From Asterella californica (Eukaryota; Streptophyta; Marchantiopsida; Marchantiales; Aytoniaceae): DNA of 64,000 bases. The stretch is from positions 31,178,001-31,242,000 of the forward strand of contig JAYKYS010000007.1 of the NCBI GenBank assembly GCA_036924285.1, in the 5' to 3' direction. The notes beneath the pieces are model-generated. The model was not told where the DNA came from. It worked only from the letters and a program-made list of their open reading frames with translations, and searched no databases. The number at the start of each line of letters is the position of its first letter. Position 1 is the first letter of the stretch. A program made the position numbers and the translations under genes. Below are positions 1 through 17,060 of this stretch, piece after piece.

Positions 1-433
1 CACATATTTAACAACACTCACTAACAACGGAGGTTGCTCCTATCCAACTCTAATTGCATCCATATATGATTCGTCCGGGATAATGGCAGCTTAGCTAAGG
101 AGCAAGAACCACGCTAAAAGACACAGGTAACACCCGGTAGAATAACCCAGTGGAGTATACAGAAAGTTCGGAAAAGAAACACTGCATCCATATATGGGCC
201 ACACTGCCCACGGTACTCGATCCCAGTTCTAAAATTCTGAACCTCTCTGCTTAAAGGGCAAGCACTCCTAGATAAAGCACTTTACGTACCCATGAGCTGT
301 AGTGCACGGAGTAGATGAGAGAGAACGCTACGGTCTCTAACAGGAAATATCTGAGATTATTTTAACCAGACAACTGTCCACCAGAAGAGAGCGAAAACGT
401 GTCTTGACACAAACTAGAGTAAAACGAACATAC

Positions 434-5461
<5,028 letters not shown>

Positions 5462-6900
5462 CTTTCCCAGCGCTCAGCGAAGAGAAAACTCCCAACTTCT
5501 CTCCGACCTGCGCCTTGTCGTCAAATTCCAAAACTTTCTCCCCCTAAACCTTGCTCCCTACTACCGATCCAAGCGCGCATCAGAATCTACATCTCACTTT
5601 CCCAGCACATCCTCTCTTTCTACAGCTTCTGTCAGCTTCTCCCTGCTCATCCATGCATGTTTCTCACTGGCACTCTCCCTCCCACTCCCACTGGCGCTTT
5701 TGTTATCGCAATATACAAGCAAACAAAGCAGACGCGCCGGAGAGGAGGCGGAAATTTCAGAATGGATAAAATGAATGAGAGCGGTAGTTAGACACGGTGC
5801 ACATGTAGAAGCACCAGATCCACCAATTTACACCTGCCAAACTCTCAAGCGGACTTGGTCTCCTCTATACTGCGCTCTCAGCGCTCTCCCCTCGGAGGTC
5901 GTCCTCTGTGTCTGCGCTCTGTTCTCCTCCTCTGCCTCTGCCAGGTCCCCTATCTTCCTTCCTTCCTTATCTTCCTTCCTTCCTTCCTTCCTCGCTCCCT
6001 TCCTGCATCTCTCTTTTCTCCCATTCCCTCCTTCCCTTCCCTTCCCTTTTCTGTTCCCGCTTCTACTCTCCTCGCTCTATCGTCTATCTATCTCTCGTCG
6101 TCTCTACTACCTCCTCTTGCGATTCCTCTCTACAGGTAGAGAACAACTCACGACTATTTCTGCACTAAGGTATCTCAAGCGCCATAGAATTGTCCTCTTC
6201 GGCGTTTGGTCCAACATATGCGTTCAAGTACACACCCTTCCAGAATCCAGTCACAGTGCTTCCTTCCAACTATGGATCTCCTATACGTGGTATGCTTCAT
6301 GCAGCCTGGTCTGGTCATTACTTCCAATTTTTTCTAGCGTCAAGGTAACAGCAGGACGTCATTGACTGTACACGACCGTCCTATGCAACTTAGAGTTACT
6401 GTGTGATTTCCGTTTAATATTCATTTCTGTCCACTAGAAAGATTTCCAGTCCTGCGAGCCGACATACTTGCTTCCCATGTGGTAAAGATCGAAAGGCAAG
6501 TATCTTCGGTAAAAGAATGATGATCACAGGAGATAGACCTCCCAAAGTTGGAGCCGGGTCGAACCTCGAAAAGAACGGGACGTCGCTCATTCGTGCCGAC
6601 GTCTCTAGTAGTGGGTGTCAAACGTTACCTCCGGTGGCCAGTAGAGGGTGTCATTTATGTGTAAAAATATTTCATCTCGATATCACCTCGAAACCGGTAT
6701 GTACCCGCGGGACTAGCCAGGGCATGCCCCTCGTGCTTACTCGATTCATTTTCGTGGGTAAGGTTTTTCTGCCGTACGGATTTCCCAGTCTATGTCTGGG
6801 TAAAAAAATTGTCGATAATTTCTTCATACCTGTCAAAAAATATAATTAACACAATGTAATGGCTCTATATGTACAGATGCTTGTCGAAACGGTGGTATAG
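5462..6900. other. upstream region of the ABCC gene, pyrimidine-rich
   Basis: This contains the presumed promoter and 5' leader of the minus-strand ABCC gene. A strongly pyrimidine-rich tract on the plus strand (about 5855-6140) includes a CTTC/CCTTC microsatellite near 5957-6000. Open frames here (for example 5775-6365) consist of Ser/Leu/Pro runs imposed by composition. I see no recognisable gene on either strand. Confidence 0.5.
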
Positions 6901-9289
6901 TTTTCTTTTGACATCTCCTTCAAATAGAAATTCATCACGACTATCTCAGACCAAGACAATGACCTCAATCTGCTCTCCAGAATCTGAGTTATAACCACTT
7001 TCGTTTTTTATTCCTCTCAACTTCTAAATGCAAAGACTGTCAATCTAGAGATCAATTCGGTTTGAAATTTCAACCCAACTGCTTCATATATATATTTGTG
7101 ATTTTTCTATAAAATTTTATTTATCACTTGATAGCATTTTTGACATCATCTCGTTATTCTAGGACTTAGAGATGCCTCATCCTCACATAGCATCCATACC
7201 ATGTGATTACAATGATGTTGAGACAAACAAAGGTGTCCTCATTCATATACATTTAAAAGACATCTAGTATCTCGTCCCTATGCAACTTAATGCTTCTCAA
7301 ATTCTCTCGAAAAGATCAACTTATTGCCAAACAGTTTTGGGTCTGAAAATATCTCCCCCTACAGCTTTGTTCAACTACCAGCTACAATTATCTAGAAAGA
7401 GAAGTTAATAAGTTCATATGTTAGTGAAGTACGTTATTTCGTTTCCTTTCGCTGACTAAAATTCTATAACTTTCTCCATATATGATCATTTTTACAAATC
7501 AAGTCATTGACATATACTATGTACTCTAATCTACAAGCTGATGACCTAAAACTCCATTTTGTACTCATTGTGATTTATGACACATTTCTCATTTTCACAA
7601 ACTTTGTGAAAGTGAATAAATTATATTTTCTCCTGCAACTCTAATTCTTGTAATTTGACATACCACGACGATCAACACAACGAGATTTAGCCATGATATT
7701 TTCTGATTTTTGAATTTTTACTTTCTCTTCATTCAACTTCTCTAAGACCCTCAACTTGACTAAACAAAGACAAGGTTCGAACTAAATGATGAATTTTCAT
7801 CATTTGAAATAATTCACAGTACGACAGAATGGAAACATATGTATCGAGATGTATGACAAACAAATATCCAAGATGAAGCTGGATGGATTTGGAGAAAATC
7901 TTAGATGTAAATGTAATTTGTTATAGAGTTGCATTCGAGTTTCTTGTCGTTAAAATTGTCTCAAAAGTTCACTTAAACCCATATACCACCAATGAGTCAA
8001 ACCATAAATCAAATATTCTGTTAATTTAAGTATAAAAGAAGATGTATTTATAAGTAAGAATGTCACTTTTGAATTTTTTAGAATCCTTTTTTACTTTTAA
8101 AATTCAAAAATGATATCATATTTCTACAAGAAATGAGCTTTAAAATGTTTTCTTTTTTGAATAAAAATATGTTATTTTACTTACACCTATGTTTAACAAA
8201 ATTAACTATTGAACCTCTTAGTAAAGTTGACATATGACGGTTAGCATCAAAAAGATCCAAATTCACTCCTAATTTGACTACTTTCTCGATAAGCATTTTT
8301 TCTTAGAGCTTCAAGATCTCCGGAGTATCTGCAAGCATGAAATGATCAATATGCATAAGTGGTTCCACACTTATCAGCTCTTGGTCTAACTGGCAGTGAT
8401 TTTTGCTCTTGAAGAATCTCTTCTATCCTTCCAGAGTTTGATGATTGTAATCGGTACCCTCGTCATCTTCCGGAAACCCGGTCCTGATTGATACTCACGC
8501 TCTTCTTCTTCTTCTCCTCCTTCTTCTTGCAATTGTCTTTCGGTTATCAGATCGCCATATCATTGCTCTTACAGACGACTCTTGGTCAGATTCCTCCTCT
8601 AAAGATTCTACTTTCATGTATCTGGCTCGTATTTTCTTCTTACGAGCACTCCGTATTTCCGATTGGTCTTTCACTATTACGATCTTCGTCTTTGTTTGAC
8701 GAGTTACTCTCGGTGAGGTTCTCGTATCTTCTCTTGTCAGTTTCTTTCCTCTCCCTGATGCAGACTTCTCTTCTTGTTGTGCTTTGCCAAACTGTGTATC
8801 TTCTCCTTGCTTCTTTCTTGCACTTACCTGATTATTCACTATCTTCTGCATCTAGGTGATATGTGTTAATGCAAAAGTTTGTGTCACCTTACTGACAAGA
8901 GTGGCGTGCAACTTCTTCTGTTTTGTCTTTAATCGCTTGTCCAATTGATGATCTCTCCTTGTAGCTCATTGATGACTACTAATGCTAAGATGTTCTTAGT
9001 CATTTCTTGTCCTTCTTGCTTCAAAGACGATAAGGATAATCTAGGATAACTGTGATCTCTACAAGAGATCAATGCATGCATTTAGGTAGTAGATTGATGT
9101 AGTCCGGTTTCGATGCAAACCCCGGGTAATTTCTCATATGCCATTCTGCAAGTATTTCTCGTCAAGTTGTCTGACATTAAACCTTCTTTTATCAAGCATC
9201 GAGTAATAGAAAAAGGGAAATAATTTCCTTGGGGATGAAAATAAACTTGATCCCATAAGAAAGTGATATATCATTTAGAGATAGTTGTT

Positions 9290-9610
9290 AGCATAGAGGA
9301 TACGAAGAGATCTCGATAAACATAGTAGAAACAGGTAGTGGGAGTGACAAACGAGATGGATGAGAGAACTGTGATGGAGAAGTTGAGAAAGTAGCGATGG
9401 CTTGATAGACACAACAGAACTAGGCAGTGGGAGTGGTGAGTGAGATGGAAGAAGGGACAGTAACGATGAAGATGATGAAACAACGAGGGCTGCTTGAGGT
9501 GAAACTGTCGAGCGAGATGGAGGAGGAAATTGTGATGGAGATGACGAAGAAGCAGAGATGGTTGCTTGAGGTTAGAGGATGGACTTCAAGGCATGGTGAC
9601 ACTGGTCCTT
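9290..9610. repeat. degenerate tandem repeat, purine-rich
   Basis: Units of roughly 80-110 bases recur imperfectly, each with an AGTGGGAGTG(A/G)-like or CGAGATGGA(G/T) element followed by GTGATGGAGA-like sequence. The plus frame 9427-9612 and the minus frames over this block follow from the repeat and are not convincing genes. Confidence 0.45.
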
Positions 9611-12219
9611 GATATGAGTCAGAGAGAGAATATTTGAAATGAAAACTATTTCACTTAACATCAAGTCGTTTGAACTTCTACCAACAAAACAAATGTGATA
9701 ACATACAATGCATCAGTGAACCATGAGCTCAGACCAAAACCTAGATCTCTAATCTATCCATGCACTCAGATACGAGTCTGTTACAAAAAGATGAATTTAC
9801 TAAGTTAATGTCTTAGTGATGCTACAATCGACTACACAAGTTTGCACGATAAGTGGGGGCATAGTATTCACTCTTGTGGTAAACTTGATGTTGAGCGCAC
9901 TAGTGAACCATGAGCTCGTGACCAAAAACCTAGATCTATCTCTTATATCTCCATGCAGTCAGAGATGACTCACGAGTAGACGTTGTATCTCTCGTTAATT
10001 TCACAATGCATTCAAAGACGTGCGACACTTTTGACACAAAGACACCATGACAATATCCAAATAGTCTTTTCATGAAGTTTAACCGTGGTTATAATTAAAA
10101 CATAACCACGTGATATCCACAACGATAAATTTTTAATTTAACCGAAGTGCATAATGCATCAAGTTATCAGTTTTAATGAAATAAACCACTCTTTGGTTAT
10201 GATAACAAATTGTGCAAGTAGTGTTGTAATCACATACAAAAAATGAACACATTCTTAAATAATAAATGATATCATAAGATGAGATGTCTATTAAGAAATT
10301 CTTAAAATCTACTTGTGTCATTGTGATATAACATACGTGTTGGATGTAACTTTCATTTTGCTCACTCTATAATGAAAACAAATTGGATATTTTATAACAG
10401 AAAGAATGTGGACAATATCGTGGCTCTAGAACAAAATACACTAACATAGTCTAGGTAACAACGGGAGAGTAGGACGACCAATGTTTTTAATCAAATTCAT
10501 TGACATTAAGACGTATAAACGAGAGCTTATGATATTTGATAATGGAGTCTATTCTATTCTTCTGGTTCTATTCTATACATGATAAATATAATAGAAATAG
10601 TAATGAACAGATAGTTGATGAAATATTGTAGCACACAAGAAAACTGTTTGTAAGACTTGCTTAAAATAACGTAACATCTTTTTATTTCTTGTGACTCTCT
10701 AACTGCTCCAAAACTTAACATTTATTATCCTCAAGGTTGCCACATGCCTTAGAGATATGAAATCCTTAGAAAACCATAACTGATATTTAGTTATGGAATT
10801 ATACATTAACTATTATATATATGTTTACAATAATAGCTGAATAATAGTATATGAGTTTTGAATTTGATTTCTTGAAATTATATAATTCTTATATAGCACG
10901 TGACTGGTGTTTGCCAAGTTTATAAGCATATAAACCAACAAACTTGCTTTATTTCAGCACAACATATATTGCTACGATGACGTGCTACCCAATTTTCAAA
11001 ATTGGAGAATAACATACACACATTTACAAATAGAGAAACTTGTCCAAAAATTTTCAACCCAAAATGTCTCTGTTTGACCTCTCAATTATGCATTGGAGTT
11101 TCAAATTCTTCAAATGCTTCCTTTGTTTCTCTCAAAACATTATTAACACTAAGCTTAAAGTATCAGTTTTTTATTTTTGGACCTTAAATAATATATGACA
11201 CTTGTTCTCACCTGAGTCACAGAATGTTGCTCAGCGAAGAAAAGATTATCCATCCAAGTGGATACATAAGCTCACAAATTTGTGAAGTTGACACTCCTTA
11301 TTAGATAAAGTTATTAATAGTTATTATTAAGTTAATATATACCAACTCCAAGTATTTTTCCACTTAAGTCATTCAAGGATTATTTTGCATCTCGATGAGG
11401 AAGCATCCACTGGATTCCACACACTAAAAAGTAATAACAGTTCATAATATATCATTAACTGAAGCAAACATTGATCTTTGACATCAAATATCATCATCAT
11501 TTACATACTTGCCAACTCCTAATTGAGATTTGTAGTCTACAGCTGGTTTCGCTCTAAGCGATTGACGAATTGGTGATGTATGTTCCGTATCATCCCTTCT
11601 CACACTTAACTTTTTCTCCCTTCCTCTTAATCTTTCAGCATTCTCTTCCTAGATAAGTTCAACATCTTCATCTTCAATGGGTGTGAACGAGGTTGACGGT
11701 TTCAACAACGACAACTTTCATTTATATCCCAACACAAAATCCTTCGTGCTAAGATGTGAACTTTGTGAAAGAGTCATAGAAGAATGACTATATATTGCTT
11801 ACAATGATCTAAAGCGCATGTTTGTAAGAACAAAGTTTAGATTATTCAGGTCACCTTAGAAAGATACCTACTATGATACTTAATGTTCAAACACTCAACC
11901 TCCATCTTATGCACCCTCAATGTCCTACTTGAGTTTTCGGTGTTTTTTTCGAATCATCAATATCTATGTATTGCTTCAATCTTTCTTGTTTCTCTTTGGT
12001 TTTTTCAACCTAACAATCTTCCTCGAGACCCAAGGTCAACCCAAAGTCTCTATATAAACTCAAAGTCTCTAAATATTCAACGGTGACTCCAATCCTCTTG
12101 TGTTGTAACAGAAATTCGGCAAAAAGGCGGTGAATCAGCTTCTTTCTTCTCTATTCATTGCAGAATATGCTAAAACAACCAAAAGATTTCTTCGTCACTC
12201 GAATCACTGGTGGGCAGTT

Positions 12220-12500
12220 TGCTAGCACATGGTGATAGATCGTCGACGATTTCTGAGATGGCGAGGCTTGATGACAAGAGTGAGATGATTACCGAGGATG
12301 ACGTGCGTGAGGTGATAGATCACTAGCAATGACCGAGGATGACGAGGGTGGGATGGCAAACCGTCGGTGGGTAGATCGTCAATGGTTGTCAAGTGACGAA
12401 TCGTTGACGAGTGGATCATCGATGATACGAGCGAGATGGCGAAGTGAGGAGGTTGGAGTGACGGATTGTCAACGACGGGCCAATAGATAGAACCACCAAC
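12220..12500. repeat. degenerate GC-richer tandem repeat
   Basis: Short imperfect units built from TAGATCGTCGACGA, GAGATGGCGA and ACCGAGGATGACG-like words recur several times. The composition stands out from the AT-rich flanks. No coding function is supported. Confidence 0.4.
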
Positions 12501-12739
12501 GGTGATGCATCAAATCGATGGACTATCGATGAGGTTCTTCTCACAATCACGTAGCGGTATTATTAAACTCTATTATTCTTGTTAAAGGTTCAACAATATC
12601 GAATTATTTAACATAAATAACATGAAAATAAAATTTTAAGATTTTCATAGAATTTCAAAAAACTAATCACAATTTTGATTTGATACAATGGATATTCCAA
12701 CACTTGCACGTATCTATTTTGGTACGGTCTTTTGACATC

Positions 12740-13660
12740 ATGAGATGCATCGGATACTCATCTTTGATTGTGACCTCGCTTCATTGGCAAGTTTTGTTGA
12801 GTTCTTTTTTAGACACTTGGCACCAAACTTTTGCTATCCACTTCCTATCATATACAAAGTGACGGACAAACCGAACGTGTCAATACCTAAAAAATATCCT
12901 AGAAGACATGCTATGAGTATTCATCAATGTTCATCAAACAAATTAAGACACACTACTATCGACGTCAAGTGCTTACAACAACTCCAGGCAAGCAAGTACA
13001 TGTTTTTTCTCTTCTTCCTCAACTACGGTCAAGATCCTCTAGTCTTTGATAAACTCTTTGCTCTTCTTGTTTCTCATGTTCCTAATACCACTATGTTATT
13101 TTATACTCTATCTCGTTTAGCTATAGCTCAAAATCATCAAAAATAGTACATAGACCAGCAAGGTCAATATCTTGTCTTTATTATAAGCAAAAAAGTCATG
13201 CATTCCATCAAGACCCTTTGTCTTTCTCTCGATACCCAGGTCTGTAAACTTTCACCCAGTTGGATATGATCATTTTCAATAGTTGAAGTTGTCTTTCTTG
13301 TTGCCTACAAGCTTGATCTTCCTCATCATATTCGGATCCATCCTATTTTTTCACATCTCTAAGTTAAAACATTTTGTGTCTAACCCTTCTTCCTTTCATA
13401 ATCATATCCAACCTCCACCACCTTCTCTTCTCATCAATGACCATGGAGAGTTTGAAGTTGACCAAATTTTATATAAACATGAAGTCCAACGAGACTGACA
13501 TCGTTATGTGGAATATAAAGTTTTATGAAAGAGACTATCCTCTTCATGATGCTATGTGAGAATAAGCCGCCAACCTTCGTAACTCTCTCAAGCTCATCCA
13601 AGAGTTTGAACATTTGTCAAGTAACGAGGACGCCACCAACTGGCAGAAGAGGAATATTTA
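12740..13660 (+). pseudogene. decayed Ty3/chromovirus pol remnant (integrase plus chromodomain end)
   Basis: Read across several frames, this stretch follows the same order as the end of the intact pol at 17061-20420. First comes an integrase-core-like region with the SDGQTERVN-type motif (near 12860-12885). Then comes an FHISKLKH segment near 13350 that corresponds to the 'hpvFHvS.Lk' stretch before the chromodomain. A GEFEVDQIL chromodomain start (near 13446-13473) follows, then DYPLHDA and a LIQEFEH-like tail (near 13530-13610). Frameshifts and stops separate these pieces, so the copy is dead. No LTRs were recognised around it, and it is much more decayed than the neighbouring intact element. 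Confidence 0.75.
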
Positions 13661-14768
13661 ATAGTACGTATTTGCAAAAGTAGAAACTTTTGTGAAAGTA
13701 ACATGAAAGTTAGAGTAGAAGTTCTCGTTAGTGTGTAATATCTAGGAAGCTTCGTAAAGAATGTTCTAGTAAGGTACTTAGGAAGCTTCTACCATATTCA
13801 ATAAGTAATGTACTTAGGAACCTTCGTGAGGACTGAGGTTGCTTCTCAAAAAAGTATACGGTTAATTTCATGAAAAAATTAATGGTTACTTTGTTATAGA
13901 AGTAGACGATTAGCTTCAAGAAGAAGCTTTGTATACTCTAGACTATAAGTACCAAGGCCGATGGTCAGCTCAAACATCTGGAGTTTTTTCTCTTGGCTTC
14001 ACTTCTTGTTCCTCTCCTTAGTTCTTGGTCTTTACAACAGCTTAATCGCAGATTTAGCTTAGCTAAGGTGCAGCTTACCAGACAAGAGGTTAGCTTGTTC
14101 TACATCCATCGTGCAATAACTTGTTCACATTACAAGACCATCCATAACATAATAACGTGTGTGTTATGGATGGTCTTGTAACTCTTCAACCAGTTATGCC
14201 ATGGTTGAAACTCGGAACTTGCTGAAATGAATGTTTTTCTTGTTCGCTTTTCTGACTGTCTGTGTTGATAATCTTATCGTTTACATCCTCCTTCTCATGC
14301 AACTCCTCGTCCTCCGATGCTTGAAATAACTCCATCACCTTCATGTGAAACACCATCATATACATGTATGGAAACACAATACAATGATTAAAATGTACGA
14401 GTCAAAAAATAGCACTGAGACTCCAGATATATATGAAAATTCTTGCAATATTCTTACAGAACGATTCAAATGTGAAAGGTGCAATGAGAGCTTTGTAGTT
14501 ATATCCTCTAGATGATATACAAATGGTCTTTGTTTCTCCATCGAGTTGTTCTTTCTCGCGCTCGCTCACATTTGCTCAAATTCTGATATTTCTCCGCTCT
14601 TCTTCAGTCGACGTGGACAACAACAAAATACATGAAGGCAAGCTGATCATGTTCTTCAAAATCTGTAACCCAATATCCTCCCCAACGTGAATGTACATCG
14701 GGAGTCCAAAGAGACGAGCGTTATTAAAAAGAAAGGCAGCCAAACGTTTGGTTCGTTGACGGTTATTT
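13661..14768. other. intergenic region left of the intact LTR retrotransposon
   Basis: No gene recognised. Three related short blocks containing AGGAAGCTTC/AGGAACCTTCGTGA occur near 13738-13830. A minus-strand frame at 14576-14800 runs into the LTR and is therefore interrupted by the insertion; it has no family resemblance that I can see. The inverted repeat at 14130-14181 is listed separately. Confidence 0.4.
14130..14181. repeat. perfect 20-bp inverted repeat with 12-base loop
   Basis: Arms 14130-14149 and 14162-14181 are exact reverse complements and flank a 12-base loop. The arm begins TTACAAGACC and ends CCATAACA. It could be the end-to-end remnant of a foldback element or a hairpin RNA. 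No flanking target duplication was identified. Confidence 0.85.
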
Positions 14769-14773
14769 AGCGG

Positions 14774-15280
14774 TGTAATAAGTAGAGTCCTACTTATCAA
14801 CTAGAGGAGAAATTGGTTTGGTAGAAATCCTTGGTATAAGAATTAGTTACGGCTAAGTTGGCCGAAGAATACATGCAGCAAATAGTACTTCTACCAATAG
14901 GCGAGTGCGCCAAAAGTCCGCCGGGAAACTTCCAGAAGGAAGTTTCCAGAATGAAGCTTCTAGAACTTTCCAGCCGGGAAGCTTCCAGAAGGAAGTTTCT
15001 AGAAAGAAGCTTCTAGAACTTTCTAGCCGGGAAGCTTCCAGAAGGAAGTTTCTAGAAAGAAGCTTCTAGAACTTTCCAGCGAGCCTTCTACGTGGCTCAT
15101 TCTGAACCTCTAGATGTTGTTCTAGATCTAAGGCTGCATGTAAGCCACATCAGCGATCCGCGTGAGAGATGAGCATTGGCCGGAAGCTGATCATGTACTA
15201 TTCCTCTCACTATATAAAGGCTGCGAATGCACCACCACGGGCATTCGAGTTTCGAGTTCACTCTAGAGCCTCATCTTACA
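14774..15280 (+). repeat. 5' LTR (507 bp)
   Basis: It starts TGTAATAAGTAG and ends CATCTTACA, and repeats nearly identically at 20434-20940. The central part contains two imperfect tandem units of about 50 bp rich in GAA/TTC alternations. A TATATAAAGG box follows near 15211. Confidence 0.97.
14925..15220 (+). promoter_or_regulatory. LTR promoter: cluster of heat-shock-element motifs plus TATA box
   Basis: Between 14925 and 15080 there are repeated alternating GAA and TTC triplets spaced by two bases, the consensus of a heat-shock element. An example is GAAgcTTCtaGAActTTC, four consecutive units, present three times; other runs read GAAacTTCcaGAA and GAAgcTTCcaGAA. A TATATAAAGG sequence lies at 15211-15220, about 130 bp downstream, so the cluster is in a normal upstream-activator position. 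The motif is directly visible; heat induction is inferred. Confidence 0.7.
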
Positions 15281-15281
15281 A

Positions 15282-15293
15282 TGGTATCAGAGC
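15282..15293 (+). other. primer-binding site, initiator Met-tRNA
   Basis: TGGTATCAGAGC lies one base after the 5' LTR. It is the standard plant retrotransposon PBS, complementary to the 3' end of initiator methionine tRNA, and marks the start of minus-strand cDNA synthesis. Confidence 0.93.
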
Positions 15294-15394
15294 AGGAAAC
15301 TCTAAGAGAGCGGATTACCCCTCTTAGAAGGACCTTTGATCGAGATACCTAGCAATTGAAACTCTGAGTGCGCTGAAAGGATCAAGAGAGCTAT

Positions 15395-15613
15395 GTGATG
15401 GATGGGGGTAGATTTCAAGCTCCAGAATTATCATTCTTGAATCCTTTCCATATCAAGCTTATGTATATACGTCGAGAGCATTTTCGAGTGTATCTTGTTT
15501 ATCATTTCGGTGAGGATTTCATGGGTCAAGTGATGAATTCGCCAGTCCCGGTGATTCTTCCAGTAGTGACATATGCAGCTAGTTGGGATTTGACCGTCTA
15601 CGTCTTGATTTAG
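15395..15613 (+). CDS. leader ORF A of the retrotransposon, unknown function
   Basis: A 72-codon frame with an ATG start lies between the PBS and gag. Its product contains HFGEDFMGQVMNSPVPVI followed by LPVV, and it shares this segment with the next ORF (NFGEDF...VPFVVPVV). It matches no retrotransposon domain I know. It overlaps leader ORF B in another frame at 15583-15613. It may be a real small protein, a regulatory upstream ORF or a domesticated duplicated segment; the similarity to its neighbour is the reason for listing it. Confidence 0.4.
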   Translation: MMDGGRFQAPELSFLNPFHIKLMYIRREHFRVYLVYHFGEDFMGQVMNSPVPVILPVVTYAASWDLTVYVLI

Positions 15614-15822
15614 TGAGCATGGATCTAAACCTACCCGCTCCTGTTCTCTTCAACACGTGGGTGGAGATCCGCTATGTCTGCAGACCGAAATCGTTACATA
15701 GAGAGTTTGTGATTAGAAATTTTGGTGAGGATTTCTACCGCGAGATAATTGATTCTCTTGTCCCTTTTGTAGTACCTGTAGTATACGAACGTTTCCGAGT
15801 GGCCGTCATAACTCTGTACTAG
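15583..15822 (+). CDS. leader ORF B of the retrotransposon, related to ORF A
   Basis: A 79-codon ATG-started frame ends 45 bases before the gag ATG. The segment NFGEDFYREIIDSLVPFV aligns without gaps to HFGEDFMGQVMNSPVPVI of ORF A, and the similarity continues into PVV and an aromatic tail. The amino-acid pattern is kept although the DNA has diverged. That suggests an old duplication of a peptide-coding unit rather than a recent DNA repeat. Function unknown. Confidence 0.4.
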   Translation: MGFDRLRLDLVSMDLNLPAPVLFNTWVEIRYVCRPKSLHREFVIRNFGEDFYREIIDSLVPFVVPVVYERFRVAVITLY

Positions 15823-15867
15823 AAGAAGCTTGAAACTTACTTGTCGTAAGAGAGAGAGAGAGCGATC

Positions 15868-16998
15868 ATGGAGCAACAACCTCCAAATCCAGAGTTGGTG
15901 ATGCAGGAACTGATGCAAGGCATGCTGACCGAATTTCGAGAGATGAAGATGACGGTTGAAGCATTACAGAACAAAATGCTGAACCTCGAGGGTCAGAGGA
16001 TGACAGACGTTGCAAGAGGAGGATCGTCTCAAGGAGTACCGGTGGTGGGAGAGCAATCTGCACCAAGAGAACCCGTGGCACAAATCGTTAGAGCTCCAGT
16101 CGATGAGGAAGGTGCCTTGCTACTACGGATGAAGAAGACATGTAACATTGAACCGTACAAAGGTCAACGACTTATGGGAGTAGTCGAGAATTGGATTTCT
16201 CGGATGAATCGATATTTGCGACTTTTCAGTACGCAAATCACGGACCACGTAGCGGGAGTGTTTGCGTGTGGCTACTTGACTGATAAAGCTCTCACGTGGT
16301 ATGATGCATGGGAGAGATCGGTGTTGGCGGAAGGGAGGACAGTCACATGGACTGCAATGCAAGAAGGGTTGTTGAAGAATTTCCAGTCTGTGGACTCGGT
16401 GCAAATGGCTCGAACGAGGATGTGGGGATTGAAACAGAAGGGAAGTCTTCAAGAGTATGTAGAAGCCTTCCTCGACTTGCAAGTTGCAATCACTGATATG
16501 AGTCCGGCGGAGGCTCTTGATAATTTCAAGAGGGGGTTGAAGGAAAGAATTCGACAAGAAGTAATGGTGCAAAACCCACTCACAGTTTTTGAGGCCATCG
16601 CTTGCGCTCAGAGAATTGCTGGAGCGTTAGGAGGAGAAGTGATGATTCCACCAAATCATCAGAATAGATCCGAAATCCCGTATGCAAATGGTCCGACACC
16701 CATGGAGCTAGGCAACATCCGCTATCAGCCACGACAATTTCAAGGTGGAGATCGTCGAGGGCGGCCAGAAGAAAGACGTCAAGGAGCTCCTAGAGGAGAA
16801 GGTGTCAGGAATTCCACACCTCAACTCGAGCAACGTCGATGTTACAGCTGTGGGCGATTCGGCCACATAGCTGCAAATTGCCGAAGTCGTTTTCCTAGAG
16901 ATCCAAGACCTTCATATCGTCGACCTTTGAATCATCTGAATGGGACGGAAGGAGATGAAGAAATCGAGGCAAGACTGGGAAACGAAAAACACCAGTAA
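15868..16998 (+). CDS. gag: Gag polyprotein of the Ty3 chromovirus
   Basis: 376 residues. This is the structural protein that forms the virus-like particle and binds genomic RNA. An N-terminal helical stretch with a coiled-coil look (residues about 15-50) is followed by a Retrotrans_gag-type capsid region (about 90-245) containing the typical ALTWYDAWE and [14 protein letters not shown] segments. A CCHC zinc knuckle [14 protein letters not shown] lies near residues 328-341, preceded by an Arg/Gly-rich basic stretch. The ATG at 15868 follows an AG-rich tract and is the first start that gives the full domain. The frame closes 62 bases before the pol frame opens, and pol is in another frame. Pol expression must therefore use frameshifting, splicing or reinitiation. 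Confidence 0.93.
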   Translation: MEQQPPNPELVMQELMQGMLTEFREMKMTVEALQNKMLNLEGQRMTDVARGGSSQGVPVVGEQSAPREPVAQIVRAPVDEEGALLLRMKKTCNIEPYKGQRLMGVVENWISRMNRYLRLFSTQITDHVAGVFACGYLTDKALTWYDAWERSVLAEGRTVTWTAMQEGLLKNFQSVDSVQMARTRMWGLKQKGSLQEYVEAFLDLQVAITDMSPAEALDNFKRGLKERIRQEVMVQNPLTVFEAIACAQRIAGALGGEVMIPPNHQNRSEIPYANGPTPMELGNIRYQPRQFQGGDRRGRPEERRQGAPRGEGVRNSTPQLEQRRCYSCGRFGHIAANCRSRFPRDPRPSYRRPLNHLNGTEGDEEIEARLGNEKHQ

Positions 16999-17060
16999 AT
17001 GCACCTCGCGGCCTTACTGGTGCAAGGAGGGAGAAGAAAGGCGAGGGAAGGAGAAGGAGA

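Larger units (their letters stand above)
6901..12740. other. AT-rich intergenic region without a recognisable gene
   Basis: This stretch is AT-rich and full of short decayed frames. Visible structure: a (TTC)n-rich tract near 8501-8530 that creates an Arg/Lys-rich minus-strand frame; an imperfect tandem region at 9290-9610 (GAGATGGA-rich units); two related blocks near 9715-9790 and 9898-9970 sharing GAACCATGAGCTC; and another degenerate tandem region at 12220-12500 with GATGACGAG/GGTGATAGATCG-like units. It is probably old repeat debris. I found no conserved protein motif in the stretches I translated. Confidence 0.45.

Noticed and set aside
360..420. Segment reading TFSLSSGGQLS, similar to the next ABCC region (VFSLLGG-L)
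   Set aside because: It lies about 15 bases after a good 5' splice site of exon 434-527, too short for an intron, and about 16 expected residues are missing. It may be chance, so the model ends at 434.
5775..6365. Plus-strand frame of 196 codons and two overlapping ones
   Set aside because: All three plus frames are open because of the pyrimidine-rich composition; the products are Ser/Leu/Pro runs.
8495..8851. Arg/Lys-rich minus-strand frame of 118 codons
   Set aside because: It is driven by a (GAA)n/(TTC)n tract and shows no domain. The plus frame over it is equally open.
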